Positions 8,804 to 17,682 of a stretch of 64,000 bases of DNA are shown here, one piece after another (positions within the stretch are counted from its first letter, which is position 1; the number at the start of each line of letters is the position of its first letter). Under the pieces are notes generated by a model. That model saw only the letters and a program-made list of their open reading frames with translations, did no database searches and had not been told where the DNA came from. The stretch comes from JAKOWB01 sp038363005 (GTDB lineage Bacteria; Pseudomonadota; Alphaproteobacteria; Kiloniellales; JACOMY01): assembly GCA_038363005.1 (NCBI GenBank), contig JBBQBI010000014.1:44350-108349 (forward strand), in the 5' to 3' direction. The position numbers and the translations under genes were made by a program.

Positions 8804-9853
8804 TCAGGCCGTGAAGCGGTCGATCACCGTGATGCCGGCGCCACTATAGCCGTCCATGGCGGCGATGGCCGCGCCGGCGTCTTCCAGCGCGATGCGCCTG
8901 GTTACCAGGTGCGAGAGCTCCAAGCGGCCGGTGCGCAGCATCTGGAACAGGGCCGGGAAGCGGCTGGCGGCGATACCCCGCGTGCCCAGGATCTGGATCT
9001 GCCTGGAATAGACCAGCTCCAGCAGCGGCAGCGCCGGTTCGGCATGGCGTCCCAGCGGCATGCCGACCTGCACATGGCGCCCCAGCTTGCGCAACGAGCG
9101 CAGTGAATTGAGGAAGGTCTCGGTGACGCCGAGGCCCTCCAGCGAGACCTGCGCGCCGCCGCCGGTCACCTCGCGCACCGCGGCGCCGACATCGTCGAGG
9201 CCCGTGGCATTGATCGTCGCCGTGGCGCCGAGGGAACGGGCGAGATCCAGTGCCGCCGGATTGATATCGACCGCGACCACCGCGGCACCCAACGCCGCGC
9301 CGATGGCCACGGCCGACAGACCAACGCCGCCGCAGCCATGTACCGCCAGCCATTCGCCAGGCCGGAGCCGGGCGCGGTCGACAAGGGCGCGGAAGGCGGT
9401 GGTGACGCGGCAGCCCATGCCGGCGACGGTGACGAAGTCGAGCTCGTCCGGCATGGCGACTAGATTGAAGTCGGCGCGCGTCACAGCGATGCGCTCGGCA
9501 AAGGCACCCCAGGCGGTGAAGCCGACGATCTGCTGCCGGTCGCAGACCGTGGCGTCGCCGCCCAGGCAGTCTGGGCAGGCGCCGCAGGCCAGGATGAAGG
9601 GCGCGGTCACGCGGTCGCCGACCCGGAAGCGGCGGCAGTCGCGGCCCACCGCCTCGACCACACCGGCGAACTCGTGCCCCGGCACATGCGGCAGGCGCAC
9701 GTCGGGATCGGCGCCCTTCCAGCCGTGCCAGTCCGAACGGCAGACGCCGCAGGCCTCGACCCGCACGATCACGCCGTCGGCCGGGCAATCCGGTTCGGCC
9801 ACGTCGCGCGACACCAGCGGGGCATTGAAGGCTTCGATCAGGGCGGCGCGCAT
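8804..9853 (-). CDS. Zinc-dependent medium-chain alcohol dehydrogenase
   Basis: 349 residues, MDR superfamily. Catalytic-zinc residues are seen in ACGVCRSDWHGW and PGHEFAGVVE, and the structural zinc cluster is complete (CGACPDCLGGDATVC). The Rossmann motif GCGGVGLSAVAIGAALG binds NAD(P). Oxidises an alcohol or reduces an aldehyde; the exact substrate is unknown. The start is the ATG at 9853 because family homology begins there; the frame stays open upstream but carries no family sequence. It stands between matB and the FAD oxidase on the same strand, about 94 bp from matB. Confidence 0.88.
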   Translation of the reverse strand: MRAALIEAFNAPLVSRDVAEPDCPADGVIVRVEACGVCRSDWHGWKGADPDVRLPHVPGHEFAGVVEAVGRDCRRFRVGDRVTAPFILACGACPDCLGGDATVCDRQQIVGFTAWGAFAERIAVTRADFNLVAMPDELDFVTVAGMGCRVTTAFRALVDRARLRPGEWLAVHGCGGVGLSAVAIGAALGAAVVAVDINPAALDLARSLGATATINATGLDDVGAAVREVTGGGAQVSLEGLGVTETFLNSLRSLRKLGRHVQVGMPLGRHAEPALPLLELVYSRQIQILGTRGIAASRFPALFQMLRTGRLELSHLVTRRIALEDAGAAIAAMDGYSGAGITVIDRFTA

Positions 9854-9957
9854 GGGACGACCTCGAGGGATTCTGCGGTGTGCCGAAGCCTGCCACGCAA
9901 CAGCTTGGCCGCTGTCCTGCACCAGACGCTGGCTGGCCTGAACCCGATGCGCCGTGG

Positions 9958-11262
9958 CTAGAGCGGCAGCTTGTCGCGCACCCGATACCAGCGCACCGCC
10001 ATCGGCAGGAACCAGGGATTGCCGCTGTAGAGCGGGCGGGTCGGAAAGGCGAGGCCGTCGAGCGCCGTGGCGCCGTCTTCCTCGCCCAGGATCTGCTGGC
10101 CGACGCGGGTGCCGAAGTAGGGCGCCAGCGACACGCCGGAGCCGCAGTAGCCCATGCTGTACCACAGGCCGTCCGGCCCCTTGCCCAGGTGCGGCATGGT
10201 GTCGAAGGTGTAGGCCACGGTGCCCATCCAGGAGTGGCTGACCTTGCTGTCCTTGAGCTGCGGGAAGATGCGGCTCATCTCGGCATGCAGGCGCGGGGCG
10301 GAGATGCGCACATCGGTCTCGCCCGCCGCGACGCGACCGCCGAAGACCATGCGTCGGCCATCCGGCGACAGGCGATAATAGAACACCAGCTTGCGGCTGT
10401 CGGAGAGCACGCGCTTGTGCGGCACCAGGGTCTTGGTCAGCGCCGGGTCGAGTTCCTCGGTGGCGATGATGTAGCTGCCGATCGGGATGACGCGGCGCCG
10501 CAGCCAGGGCGAATTCGGCCCGGTGTAGCCGTTGGTGGCGATCATCACGTCGCGCGCCCGGATGCTGCCGCGCGGCGTCAGCACGCGGAAGCCGGCGCCG
10601 TCACGCTCCACCCCGGTGACCGGCGTGCGGTCGGCCACGGTGGCGCCGGCCTGGAGCACGCGGTCGAGCAGCCCGGCGTGGAACTTGGCCGGCTGCAGCG
10701 AGGCGTGCTTCGGATAGACCACGCCGCCGTGATAGAGGTCGCTGCCGATTTCGCTATGCTGCTCGTCGCGCGGTACCAGGCGATAGGGCACCTCGATGCC
10801 GGCATGCTGGTTCTGCAGATAACTCGCCATGGCGGCGTACTGCTTGGGATTGTGCGCGGCGTGGAAGCGGCCGACCACCTCCCAGTCGCAGTCGATGCCC
10901 TCGCGCTTAATCAACGCCTCGGCGAACTCCAGGGCCTTAAAGCCTTCCTTGCGGATGGCCACGGCGCGCTCGGAGCCATGCTTGGCGGCCAGCGCGCCAT
11001 AGGTCGGCTTCAGCGAGGTGGAGACCTGCCCACCGTTGCGTGTCGAACAGCCCTGGCCGGCGGCCTCGGCCTCCAGCACCAGGGTCGAGCGGCCACCGCG
11101 CGCCGTCACCAGCGCGGCGGCCAGGCCGCTGTAGCCGGAGCCGACGATGGCGACGTCGACCTCCGCCGGCAGCAGGGTCTGCGGCAGGGCGCGCAGCGGC
11201 GCGGCCTCCCACCAGTAGGGGGTATCCTTGAAGTCGGCGGTATAGAGCGCTTTGGCGGCCAT
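9958..11262 (-). CDS. FAD-dependent amine/amino-acid oxidoreductase (DAO family, PuuB/OrdL-like)
   Basis: 434 residues. N-terminal FAD-binding Rossmann motif VAIVGSGYSGLAAAL around residues 32-46, followed by the DAO-family STRNGGQVS segment. The C-terminal motif DGLWYSMGYCGSGVSLAPYFG closes the FAD site. The match is to gamma-glutamylputrescine oxidase/OrdL-type enzymes that oxidise secondary or primary amines. The start is set at the ATG at 11262, where homology begins (MAAKALY...). A divergent malonyl-CoA decarboxylase gene starts 174 bp away. A second paralogous oxidase of the same superfamily lies at 25841-27166. Confidence 0.87.
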   Translation of the reverse strand: MAAKALYTADFKDTPYWWEAAPLRALPQTLLPAEVDVAIVGSGYSGLAAALVTARGGRSTLVLEAEAAGQGCSTRNGGQVSTSLKPTYGALAAKHGSERAVAIRKEGFKALEFAEALIKREGIDCDWEVVGRFHAAHNPKQYAAMASYLQNQHAGIEVPYRLVPRDEQHSEIGSDLYHGGVVYPKHASLQPAKFHAGLLDRVLQAGATVADRTPVTGVERDGAGFRVLTPRGSIRARDVMIATNGYTGPNSPWLRRRVIPIGSYIIATEELDPALTKTLVPHKRVLSDSRKLVFYYRLSPDGRRMVFGGRVAAGETDVRISAPRLHAEMSRIFPQLKDSKVSHSWMGTVAYTFDTMPHLGKGPDGLWYSMGYCGSGVSLAPYFGTRVGQQILGEEDGATALDGLAFPTRPLYSGNPWFLPMAVRWYRVRDKLPL

Positions 11263-11436
11263 GGGGTGTCCTGTGAGCCGGGAAGGCGCAACCCTATGCG
11301 GGGGTGGGACGTTGGAACAAGAGGCCACCGGAGGGCGGCTGGCCAGCGTTCGGGGAGGGGTCGACCAATGGGCAGCTTGCGGCGACGTCACAGCGCGGTC
11401 ACCATCCGGCCGCGAAGCGATGCTGTGGTACTGCCG

Positions 11437-12879
11437 ATGACGACGAGCGAACGAGACACCTTCCTGGACCGGACCTGGTCGAGCCTGGCGCGCGGTTTCC
11501 GCGATATCGCCCAGGGCGCGGCACGCACCCTTGGCCTGGCGCCGCACGCCATGCCAAGCGGCCCGGAGGCGCTGAAGGCGCTGATGCGCGAGTGTCTGGA
11601 GGCGCGCGGTGGCGAGGTCTCGGCCCGGCTGCGCGCTGCCGAGCTGGGCGAGGCCTATGCCGCGCTCGACCCTGCCGGGCGGCGCCAGTTCCTGGGCATC
11701 CTGGCGACCGACTTCGCCGCCGATCCGGCCCGCATCGACCAGGCGATCCAGCGCTGGCAGGCGGCCGACGATGGCACTCGCCCGGCGGCGGAGGAGGGCC
11801 TGCGCCGGGCGCTACAGCCGCCGCGCGTGCGCCTGCTGACCCAGTTTTCCACTCTGCCGGCCGGCATGAAGTTCCTGGTCGACCTGCGCGCCGAGTTGCT
11901 GCAGGCGGCGCGCGACGACGCGGCGCTGAAGCCGCTCGACAGCGACCTGCGCACGCTGCTGGAGTCGTGGTTCGATTTCGGTTTCCTCGACGTGCGGCGC
12001 CTGACCTGGGATTCGCCAGCCGCCCTGCTGGAGAAGCTGATCGACTACGAAGCGGTGCACGAAATCCGGTCGTGGGGCGACCTGAAGCACCGCCTGGAAA
12101 GCGACCGCTGGCTCTTCGGCCTGTTTCATCCGCGCATGCCGGACGAGCCGCTGGCCTTCGTCGAGGTGGCGCTGGTCGAGGACCTAGCCGATTCCGTGCA
12201 GGCGCTGCTCGACGAGACGGCGCCGAAGATCGAGCCACGCCAGGCGCGCACCGCGATCTTCTATTCCATCTCCAACACCCAAGAGGGGCTGGCCGGCATT
12301 GCCTTCGGCGAGTGGCTGATCAAACGCGTGGTGCAGAAGCTGTCGGAGGAGCTGCCGAACCTGGAGAGCTTCGCCACGCTGTCGCCGCTGCCCGGCTTCC
12401 GCCGCTGGCTGGAACAGCTGCCGGTCGAACGCCTGGGCAGGGCGATGAGCGAGCCGGAGCAACTGGGCCTGCGCGCGCTGGGTGGTTCCGACGACATCAA
12501 GGTGGCCTTGGCCGTCGTGCTGGCCGATCCCGCCTGGGCCGCGGACGTGACCACCGCCAACGCCCTGGCGCAGCCGATGAAGCGTCTTGCCGTCGCCTAT
12601 CTGACCGAGACGCGACCGGACCGTCAGGCGCTTGACCCGGTGGCACGCTTCCACCTGCGCAACGGTGCCCGGCTGGAACGGGTGAACTGGCTGGCTGACA
12701 CCTCGGCCAACGGCCTGCAGCAGTCGGCCGGCCTGATGGTGAACTATCTGTATGACCTGGAGGCCATCGACGCCAACCACGAGGCCTATCTGCGCGAGGG
12801 TCGCATCGCGCTGGGGCCGGAGGCGCGCGCGCTGGCCCGCCAGATCAAGCCTGAGGAAGCGGCGCGGCGGCGGGCCTGA
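11437..12879 (+). CDS. Malonyl-CoA decarboxylase
   Basis: Decarboxylates malonyl-CoA to acetyl-CoA. 480 residues from the ATG at 11437, typical of bacterial MCD. Conserved blocks seen: HPRMPDEPLAFVEVAL, FYSISNTQEGLAGIAFG, and the C-terminal HLRNGARLERVNWLADTS followed by GLMVNYLYDL. The first ~180 residues are the helical MCD N-terminal domain and the rest the GNAT-like catalytic domain. The same frame is open for 1.5 kb upstream but without family sequence, so this ATG is preferred. The 3' end overlaps the opposing DMT transporter gene by 35 bp. Confidence 0.95.
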   Translation: MTTSERDTFLDRTWSSLARGFRDIAQGAARTLGLAPHAMPSGPEALKALMRECLEARGGEVSARLRAAELGEAYAALDPAGRRQFLGILATDFAADPARIDQAIQRWQAADDGTRPAAEEGLRRALQPPRVRLLTQFSTLPAGMKFLVDLRAELLQAARDDAALKPLDSDLRTLLESWFDFGFLDVRRLTWDSPAALLEKLIDYEAVHEIRSWGDLKHRLESDRWLFGLFHPRMPDEPLAFVEVALVEDLADSVQALLDETAPKIEPRQARTAIFYSISNTQEGLAGIAFGEWLIKRVVQKLSEELPNLESFATLSPLPGFRRWLEQLPVERLGRAMSEPEQLGLRALGGSDDIKVALAVVLADPAWAADVTTANALAQPMKRLAVAYLTETRPDRQALDPVARFHLRNGARLERVNWLADTSANGLQQSAGLMVNYLYDLEAIDANHEAYLREGRIALGPEARALARQIKPEEAARRRA

Positions 12880-13744
12880 GCGGCAATCGGAAGCGCCGCT
12901 CGCCCCAAGCCAGCAGGCCAACGGCGACCAGCACCAGGCCGGCGCCGGCCCAGGTTTCCTGGGGTGGCAGTTCGCCATAGATGAAGAGGGCCGCGGCGAA
13001 ACCGGCGGGCAGGCCCAGATAGCCCAGGGTGGTCATCACCAGGGCATCGATATGCTTCAAGGCGGTCAGCCAGCAGAGGCCGCTGAGCAGGCCGCAGAAG
13101 GCGATGGCAAGGAAGCCCAGCCAGGCCGAGGCGGGCAGGGGGTGCCAGTCGGCCAACGCCGGCGGCAGTGCCACCAGCGCGCCGGACAGCGCCAGCCAGA
13201 ACATCAGGTCGAGCACCGATTCCTGCCGGCCGTAGCGCTTGGTGGAAATCAGCACGCCGGCCCAGGAGAAGGCGCCGATCAAGGCCAGCGCCACGCCGAC
13301 CAGGTCCTTCGCCCCTTCCGGCTGGGCGGCCAGCAGCACGCCGGCGAAGCCCAGCAACAGGGCGCCAAGGCGCGGCCAGTCCAGCCGTTCCTTCAGGAGC
13401 AGGCGGGCCAGGGGCAGCGCCAGGAGGGGCTCGGCATAGAACACCGTCACCACCAGTGACAGCGGCAGGCGGTTCAGCGATTCGAAATAGCACCAGGAGC
13501 CGATGATGCTGAGCACCATGCGCAGCAGGTGCACCCGGCGGCTGGCCATCGCCGGACGCTTGGCGCGCAGCAGGAAGATCGGCAGCAGCAGCGCCAGGGC
13601 GAAGGCCCAGCGCAGCAGCACGCCCTGCCACGCGCTGGCGCCTGCCATGGCGCCCTTGCCGAAAACGTCCATGCCGCTGCCGGTCAATACCGCCAGGACG
13701 GCCAGCAGATAGACCAGGGCGCGGGAAGGCTGCAGGGGGAACAT
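12845..13744 (-). CDS. DMT superfamily transporter, EamA type
   Basis: 299 residues with about ten predicted transmembrane helices arranged as two EamA repeats (roughly 10-150 and 160-285). The N-terminal segment (VYLLAVLAVLTGSGMDVFGKGAM) and the internal LGFAGVLLAAQP are typical. EamA proteins are inner-membrane exporters or permeases of small metabolites; the substrate is unknown. Its 3' end overlaps the malonyl-CoA decarboxylase 3' end by 35 bp (convergent). It diverges from the decarboxylase gene at 14014 across about 270 bp of otherwise empty sequence. Confidence 0.87.
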   Translation of the reverse strand: MFPLQPSRALVYLLAVLAVLTGSGMDVFGKGAMAGASAWQGVLLRWAFALALLLPIFLLRAKRPAMASRRVHLLRMVLSIIGSWCYFESLNRLPLSLVVTVFYAEPLLALPLARLLLKERLDWPRLGALLLGFAGVLLAAQPEGAKDLVGVALALIGAFSWAGVLISTKRYGRQESVLDLMFWLALSGALVALPPALADWHPLPASAWLGFLAIAFCGLLSGLCWLTALKHIDALVMTTLGYLGLPAGFAAALFIYGELPPQETWAGAGLVLVAVGLLAWGERRFRLPLRPAAAPLPQA

Positions 13745-14013
13745 CTCGACGGACTCCGACGATCGCGGCGGAGACTACGGCGGGCCCGCTGGGGGCACCA
13801 TGGACCCCGGCGACGCCGCACCATGCGTGGCGGGCATGGATCGGCCAGGCGGAACGGCGGCCGGGCACGACTTGCAGGCGTCATGAGGGCCGGGTAGAAG
13901 TCCGCCGTCCGGCCTTCGACTGGGGGTCGTGCTTGCGGATAGGCTGATCTCCGAGCGCATAACGACGGCCACGTGAAGCGCCAATCGCGGCCCGAGCCCC
14001 GAGGAGGACACCT

Positions 14014-15183
14014 ATGGCCAAGGACGAAAAGACCTTTCGCAGCGTCGTGGAGGTCGCCCAGACTCTGACGCCCAGCTACCCGATCTATTGCCTGCGACCG
14101 CACCTGCTGCGGCGCAACGCCAAGAAGTTCATGACGCTGTTTCCCGGCACGGTGCTCTATGCCGTGAAGTGCAACCCGCACCCCATGGTGCTGCGCGCGC
14201 TCTACGACGCCGGCATACGGCACTTCGACACCGCCTCGCTGACCGAGATCGCGCTGGTGAGCGAGAGCTTCAGCGACGCGCACGCCTACTTCATGCACCC
14301 GATCAAGGGCCGCGCAGTGATCCGCAGCGCCTATACCGTCTATGGCGTGCGGCACTACGTGGTCGATCACCTGGACGAGCTGCGCAAAGTGCTGGAGGAG
14401 ACCGACCGCGAGGGCCTGGTGATAGTGGTGCGCATCGCCACGCCGCCGGCCAAGGGCACGCTCTATCACCTGGCGGCCAAGTTCGGCGCCACGCCGGACG
14501 AGGCGGTGGAGTTGGCCAAGGAAGCCAAGAAGCAGGGCTGCAAGGTCGGCTTCTGCTTTCACGTCGGCTCGCAGTGCCTCGATCCCGGCGCCTATCGCAC
14601 CGCGCTGGAGATGGTCGGCGACGTCATGCAGCGTAGCGGCGTCGAGCCGGTGGTGATCGACGTCGGCGGCGGCTTCCCGGCGCACTATGCCGACACCGAT
14701 CCGGCGCCGCCGCCGCTGGAGGCCTACATGGACGAGATCCGCGCCGGGGTGAAGTCGATCAAGCTGCAGCCCGACATCGACCTGTGGTGCGAACCTGGCC
14801 GCGCCCTGGTGGCCGCAGCCTGCTCGCTGCTGACCCAGGTGCAGCTGCGCAAGGGCGACCGCCTCTACATCAACGACGGCATCTACGGCTCGCTGTCGGA
14901 GACGGTGCAGGGGAAGATCGAGCTGCCGGCCCGGCTGGTGCGCCTCGACGGCCCGGTGGCGAATTCCACCGAGGGCTATCTGCTGAACGGTCCGACCTGC
15001 GATTCGCTGGACGTGCTGCCGACGCGCTATCACCTGCCGACCGACGCGCGCGAGGGCGACTGGCTGGAGATCGACCAGATCGGCGCCTACTCCAACGCCA
15101 ACGCCACGCACTTCAACGGTTTCCATCCGGAAACCTATGTAATGGTCGGCGACGAGCCGCCGGCCGTGGTGCGCAGGCTGTGA
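14014..15183 (+). CDS. Group IV (alanine-racemase fold) ornithine/lysine decarboxylase-type enzyme
   Basis: PLP decarboxylase making putrescine or cadaverine. 389 residues, the length of bacterial relatives of eukaryotic ODC. Seen: PLP Lys52 in LYAVKCNPHP, His183 in CFHVGSQC, the glycine loop VIDVGGGFP (214-222), EPGR 260-263, and the intersubunit catalytic Cys329 in NGPTCDSLD. Ornithine versus lysine preference depends on the specificity helix and cannot be fixed here. A GAGGAGG ribosome site lies a few bases upstream of the ATG. An alpha/beta hydrolase follows after 24 bp, and an amine oxidase of the gamma-glutamylputrescine type lies nearby at 9958. Confidence 0.9.
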   Translation: MAKDEKTFRSVVEVAQTLTPSYPIYCLRPHLLRRNAKKFMTLFPGTVLYAVKCNPHPMVLRALYDAGIRHFDTASLTEIALVSESFSDAHAYFMHPIKGRAVIRSAYTVYGVRHYVVDHLDELRKVLEETDREGLVIVVRIATPPAKGTLYHLAAKFGATPDEAVELAKEAKKQGCKVGFCFHVGSQCLDPGAYRTALEMVGDVMQRSGVEPVVIDVGGGFPAHYADTDPAPPPLEAYMDEIRAGVKSIKLQPDIDLWCEPGRALVAAACSLLTQVQLRKGDRLYINDGIYGSLSETVQGKIELPARLVRLDGPVANSTEGYLLNGPTCDSLDVLPTRYHLPTDAREGDWLEIDQIGAYSNANATHFNGFHPETYVMVGDEPPAVVRRL

Positions 15184-15207
15184 GGCGCCCGGCATGAGGA
15201 ACCGCCG

Positions 15208-16056
15208 ATGAGACACGGTGAGGTGCGCGCCTGGTCGGCCGCCGGCTTTCATCGCGTTGCCTGGGTGGAGTGGGGGCCGGAGACCAGCGACCGCGTGCTG
15301 CTCTGCTGCCACGGCCTGCTGCGCAACGGCCGCGACTTCGACGTTCTGGCGGCCACCCTGGCCGACGAGGGCTGGCGGGTGATCTGCCCCGACGTGGTCG
15401 GGCGCGGTCGCAGCGGGCGGCTGGCCGACCCCCGGCTCTACGGCTATCCGCAGTACCTCAGCGACATGACCCTGCTGCTGGCGCACCTGCAGCTGCAGAC
15501 GGTCGACTGGCTCGGCACCTCGATGGGTGGGCTGATCGGGCTGTTCCTGGCCGCAGCGCAGGACACGCCAATCGCCCGGCTGATCGTCAACGACGTCGGG
15601 CCCTTCATTCCCAAGGCGGCGCTGGAGCGCATCGCCGGCTACCTGGGCGGGCCGCGGCCAAGCTTCGCCATGCGGGCTGAGGCCGAGGCCTGGATGCGCC
15701 GCACCTATGCCCCCTTCGGTCAGCTGACCGACACGCAGTGGGCCCACCTGACCGCCGAATCCTTCGTGCGAACCGATGCCGGGCGGCTGGAGCCGCACTA
15801 CGACGCCGGCATCGCCACGGCGGTGCTGGCGACGCCGCCGGCCGACGTCGACCTCTGGCCGGTGTGGGATCGCCTGCAGTGCCCAACCCTGGTGCTGCGC
15901 GGCCAGGACAGCGACCTGCTGCTGGCGGAGACGGCGGTGCAGATGACGCAGCGCGGGCCCAAGCCGATGCTGCTGACCTTCCCTGACTGCGGCCATGCCC
16001 CGGCGCTGATGGACGGCGACCAGATCGCCGCCGTGAAGGGCTGGCTCGGCCGCTAG
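15208..16056 (+). CDS. Alpha/beta hydrolase
   Basis: 282 residues, cytosolic, no signal peptide. The nucleophile elbow GTSMGG places Ser105; the oxyanion HG motif is CCHGLLRNG near 34-42; a candidate acid is in RGQDSDLL, and the histidine is in DCGHAPALMD (His263). An insert between strands 6 and 8 (about 130-200) forms the lid. It lies 24 bp behind the decarboxylase gene and is probably cotranscribed. The substrate is not predictable; relatives include esterases and haloperoxidase-like enzymes. Confidence 0.85.
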   Translation: MRHGEVRAWSAAGFHRVAWVEWGPETSDRVLLCCHGLLRNGRDFDVLAATLADEGWRVICPDVVGRGRSGRLADPRLYGYPQYLSDMTLLLAHLQLQTVDWLGTSMGGLIGLFLAAAQDTPIARLIVNDVGPFIPKAALERIAGYLGGPRPSFAMRAEAEAWMRRTYAPFGQLTDTQWAHLTAESFVRTDAGRLEPHYDAGIATAVLATPPADVDLWPVWDRLQCPTLVLRGQDSDLLLAETAVQMTQRGPKPMLLTFPDCGHAPALMDGDQIAAVKGWLGR

Positions 16057-16075
16057 GGCTCATGCGGGGGTCGGC

Positions 16076-16089
16076 CTGATCCAGATCAC
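16076..16089. promoter_or_regulatory. FNR/FixK-like box upstream of the FNT channel gene
   Basis: CTGATCCAGATCAC matches the FNR/FixK consensus TTGAT-N4-ATCAA at all but the two outermost bases. It lies about 55 bp before the chosen start codon (16137). If centred at -41.5, transcription would start near 16124, just ahead of the Shine-Dalgarno at 16127-16133. Oxygen- or nitrogen-oxide-dependent control fits a formate/nitrite channel. Confidence 0.6.
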
Positions 16090-16136
16090 AGCGGACCCGA
16101 TGGCTTTGCGCCATGCAGGGTCTGCAAGGGGGAGCG

Positions 16137-16946
16137 ATGCCACCAGGAGCGGATCAGGAGGAGGCGCAGCCGGCGCCCGCGGTCGACTGCTATGCGCCGG
16201 CCGAGCTGGCGCTGCTGGTCGAGCGACTGGGCGAGCGCAAGGCGGCGCAGCCCTGGATCACCACGTTCATGCTGGCGCTGCTGGGCGGGGCCTTTGTCGC
16301 GCTCGGCGCGCTGCTCTACACGCTGGTGCTGACCGAGGGGACGCTGGGCTTTGGCCTGAACCGCTGGTTTGCCGGCATGGCCTTTTCACTGGGCCTGATC
16401 ATGGTGCTGCTGGGTGGCGCCGAGCTCTTCACCGGCAACAGCCTGATGGTGATGGCCTGGGCCGAAGGCCGGATTGGGTGGCGCCGGCTGGCCGGCAACT
16501 GGTCCCTGGTCTACGCCGGCAATCTGCTGGGTGCGCTGGGCACCGTGCTGCTGGTGCACCTGGCTGGGATGCCGAATGGACCCAGCGCGGCGACGGCCAT
16601 TGCCATCGCCGACGCCAAGGTGGCGCTGGATCCGCTGCAGGCCTTCTTCCGCGGCCTGCTGTGCAACGTCTTCGTCTGCATGGCCGTGTGGCTGTCGCTG
16701 GCGGCGCGCCAGTTCGGCGGCAAGGTGGTGGCCATCGCCCTGCCGGTCGCCGCCTTCGTTGCCCTGGGCCTCGAGCATTCGGTGGCCAACATGTACCTGA
16801 TCCCGATCGGCCAGCTGGCGGGTGCCGGCCTGGACCCCGCGGGCTTCCTGGCCAACCTGCTGCCGGTCACCGCCGGCAACATCGTCGGCGGTGCCGGCCT
16901 GGTCGGTGGCATCTACTGGCTGATCTATCGCCGGCGCGGCGGTTGA
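16137..16946 (+). CDS. Formate/nitrite transporter (FNT) family channel
   Basis: 269 residues from the ATG at 16137, chosen because AGGGGGAG sits just upstream; an in-frame ATG at 16113 lacks such a site. Six transmembrane helices with FNT landmarks: GLIMVLLGGAELFTGNSLM (helices 2-3), NWSLVYAGNLLGAL, FFRGLLCNVFVCMAVWL, EHSVANMYLIP and the final NLLPVTAGNIVGG loop. FNT pentamers pass formate, nitrite or hydrosulfide across the inner membrane; the ion is not determined here. The FNR-like box upstream points to control by oxygen or nitrogen oxides. Confidence 0.9.
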   Translation: MPPGADQEEAQPAPAVDCYAPAELALLVERLGERKAAQPWITTFMLALLGGAFVALGALLYTLVLTEGTLGFGLNRWFAGMAFSLGLIMVLLGGAELFTGNSLMVMAWAEGRIGWRRLAGNWSLVYAGNLLGALGTVLLVHLAGMPNGPSAATAIAIADAKVALDPLQAFFRGLLCNVFVCMAVWLSLAARQFGGKVVAIALPVAAFVALGLEHSVANMYLIPIGQLAGAGLDPAGFLANLLPVTAGNIVGGAGLVGGIYWLIYRRRGG

Positions 16947-16964
16947 GGTCGCTGGGCGCCGCCC

Positions 16965-17624
16965 TCAGGGGGTGGCCGCGGTCGGCATGACAGGGCCGGC
17001 GGCCTTCTGCCGGCCAGCCTCCTTGATCAGCGACAGGTGCACGGCGGCGACGTAGCGCACGCCGCGGGTCACTGGCCGTACTTCGTGCAGCAGCGCCGCC
17101 GACCAAACGATGGCGGTGCCGCGCTCCAGGTCATAGAGCGTGTCGCCGAACTCCGGAAAGCTCAGCTCGCCGCCTTCGTACTCGCCGGCATTCAGGTTGA
17201 CCACCAGGGTGAAGTTGCGGTGGTGCGTCGCCGGGCTGTTGTTGTCGCGGTGCTGGCCGATGAAGCCGCCGGGTGCCTCGTAGCGCGCCAGGCGCCAGTG
17301 CTCGCGCGAATTGCTGTGGCTCTGGAAGGCCACCTGGATCTGCGGCTCGACGTACTTCGACAGCAGATGGTCCAGCACCTTGGTGTACTCGCGGTCGCGC
17401 AGCACGATCTGCATCAGGCGGCCCTGCTCGCCATCTTGCGAAACCTTGAAGTCGCCCTCGGCCTTGATGAAGCCGTCGGTGGTGTAGCCGTTACTGGCGA
17501 AACTCGGCAGCGGCCGGTCGAACAGCTGGATGAGCTGCTGGCAGAAGGCCTGCGACAGCGCGCCCGGCACCAGCAGGACCGGTGCGTGGTGGCTCAGGCG
17601 TTGCGGCGTTGCTGACTGGGACAA
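16965..17624 (-). CDS. 2-oxoglutarate/Fe(II)-dependent oxygenase, prolyl-4-hydroxylase-like
   Basis: 219 residues. The double-stranded beta-helix iron site is visible: His-x-Asp in IGQHRDNN, the distal His in ALLHEVRPVTRG, and the 2OG-binding Arg in RGVRYVAAVHL. GEYEGGELSFPEFG between them is typical of the P4Hc group. Relatives hydroxylate proteins or small molecules; the target is unknown. The gene faces the FNT channel gene (18 bp between stops) and starts 58 bp after the GT61 gene stop on the same strand. Confidence 0.87.
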   Translation of the reverse strand: MSQSATPQRLSHHAPVLLVPGALSQAFCQQLIQLFDRPLPSFASNGYTTDGFIKAEGDFKVSQDGEQGRLMQIVLRDREYTKVLDHLLSKYVEPQIQVAFQSHSNSREHWRLARYEAPGGFIGQHRDNNSPATHHRNFTLVVNLNAGEYEGGELSFPEFGDTLYDLERGTAIVWSAALLHEVRPVTRGVRYVAAVHLSLIKEAGRQKAAGPVMPTAATP

Positions 17625-17682
17625 GGCGACCTCCGGCTGGTGCTGCAGTATGGCATGGAACGGCGCCGCCGGCCCAAGGCCC

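Noticed and set aside
9880..11436. 519 extra codons in frame upstream of the malonyl-CoA decarboxylase start
   Set aside because: Antisense to the FAD oxidase gene and without malonyl-CoA decarboxylase homology; the ATG at 11437 is where the family begins.
13684..15996. 770-codon open frame on the minus strand across the decarboxylase and hydrolase genes
   Set aside because: Low-complexity Gln/His/Arg/Gly protein, antisense to two well-conserved genes; no ribosome site; a shadow frame.
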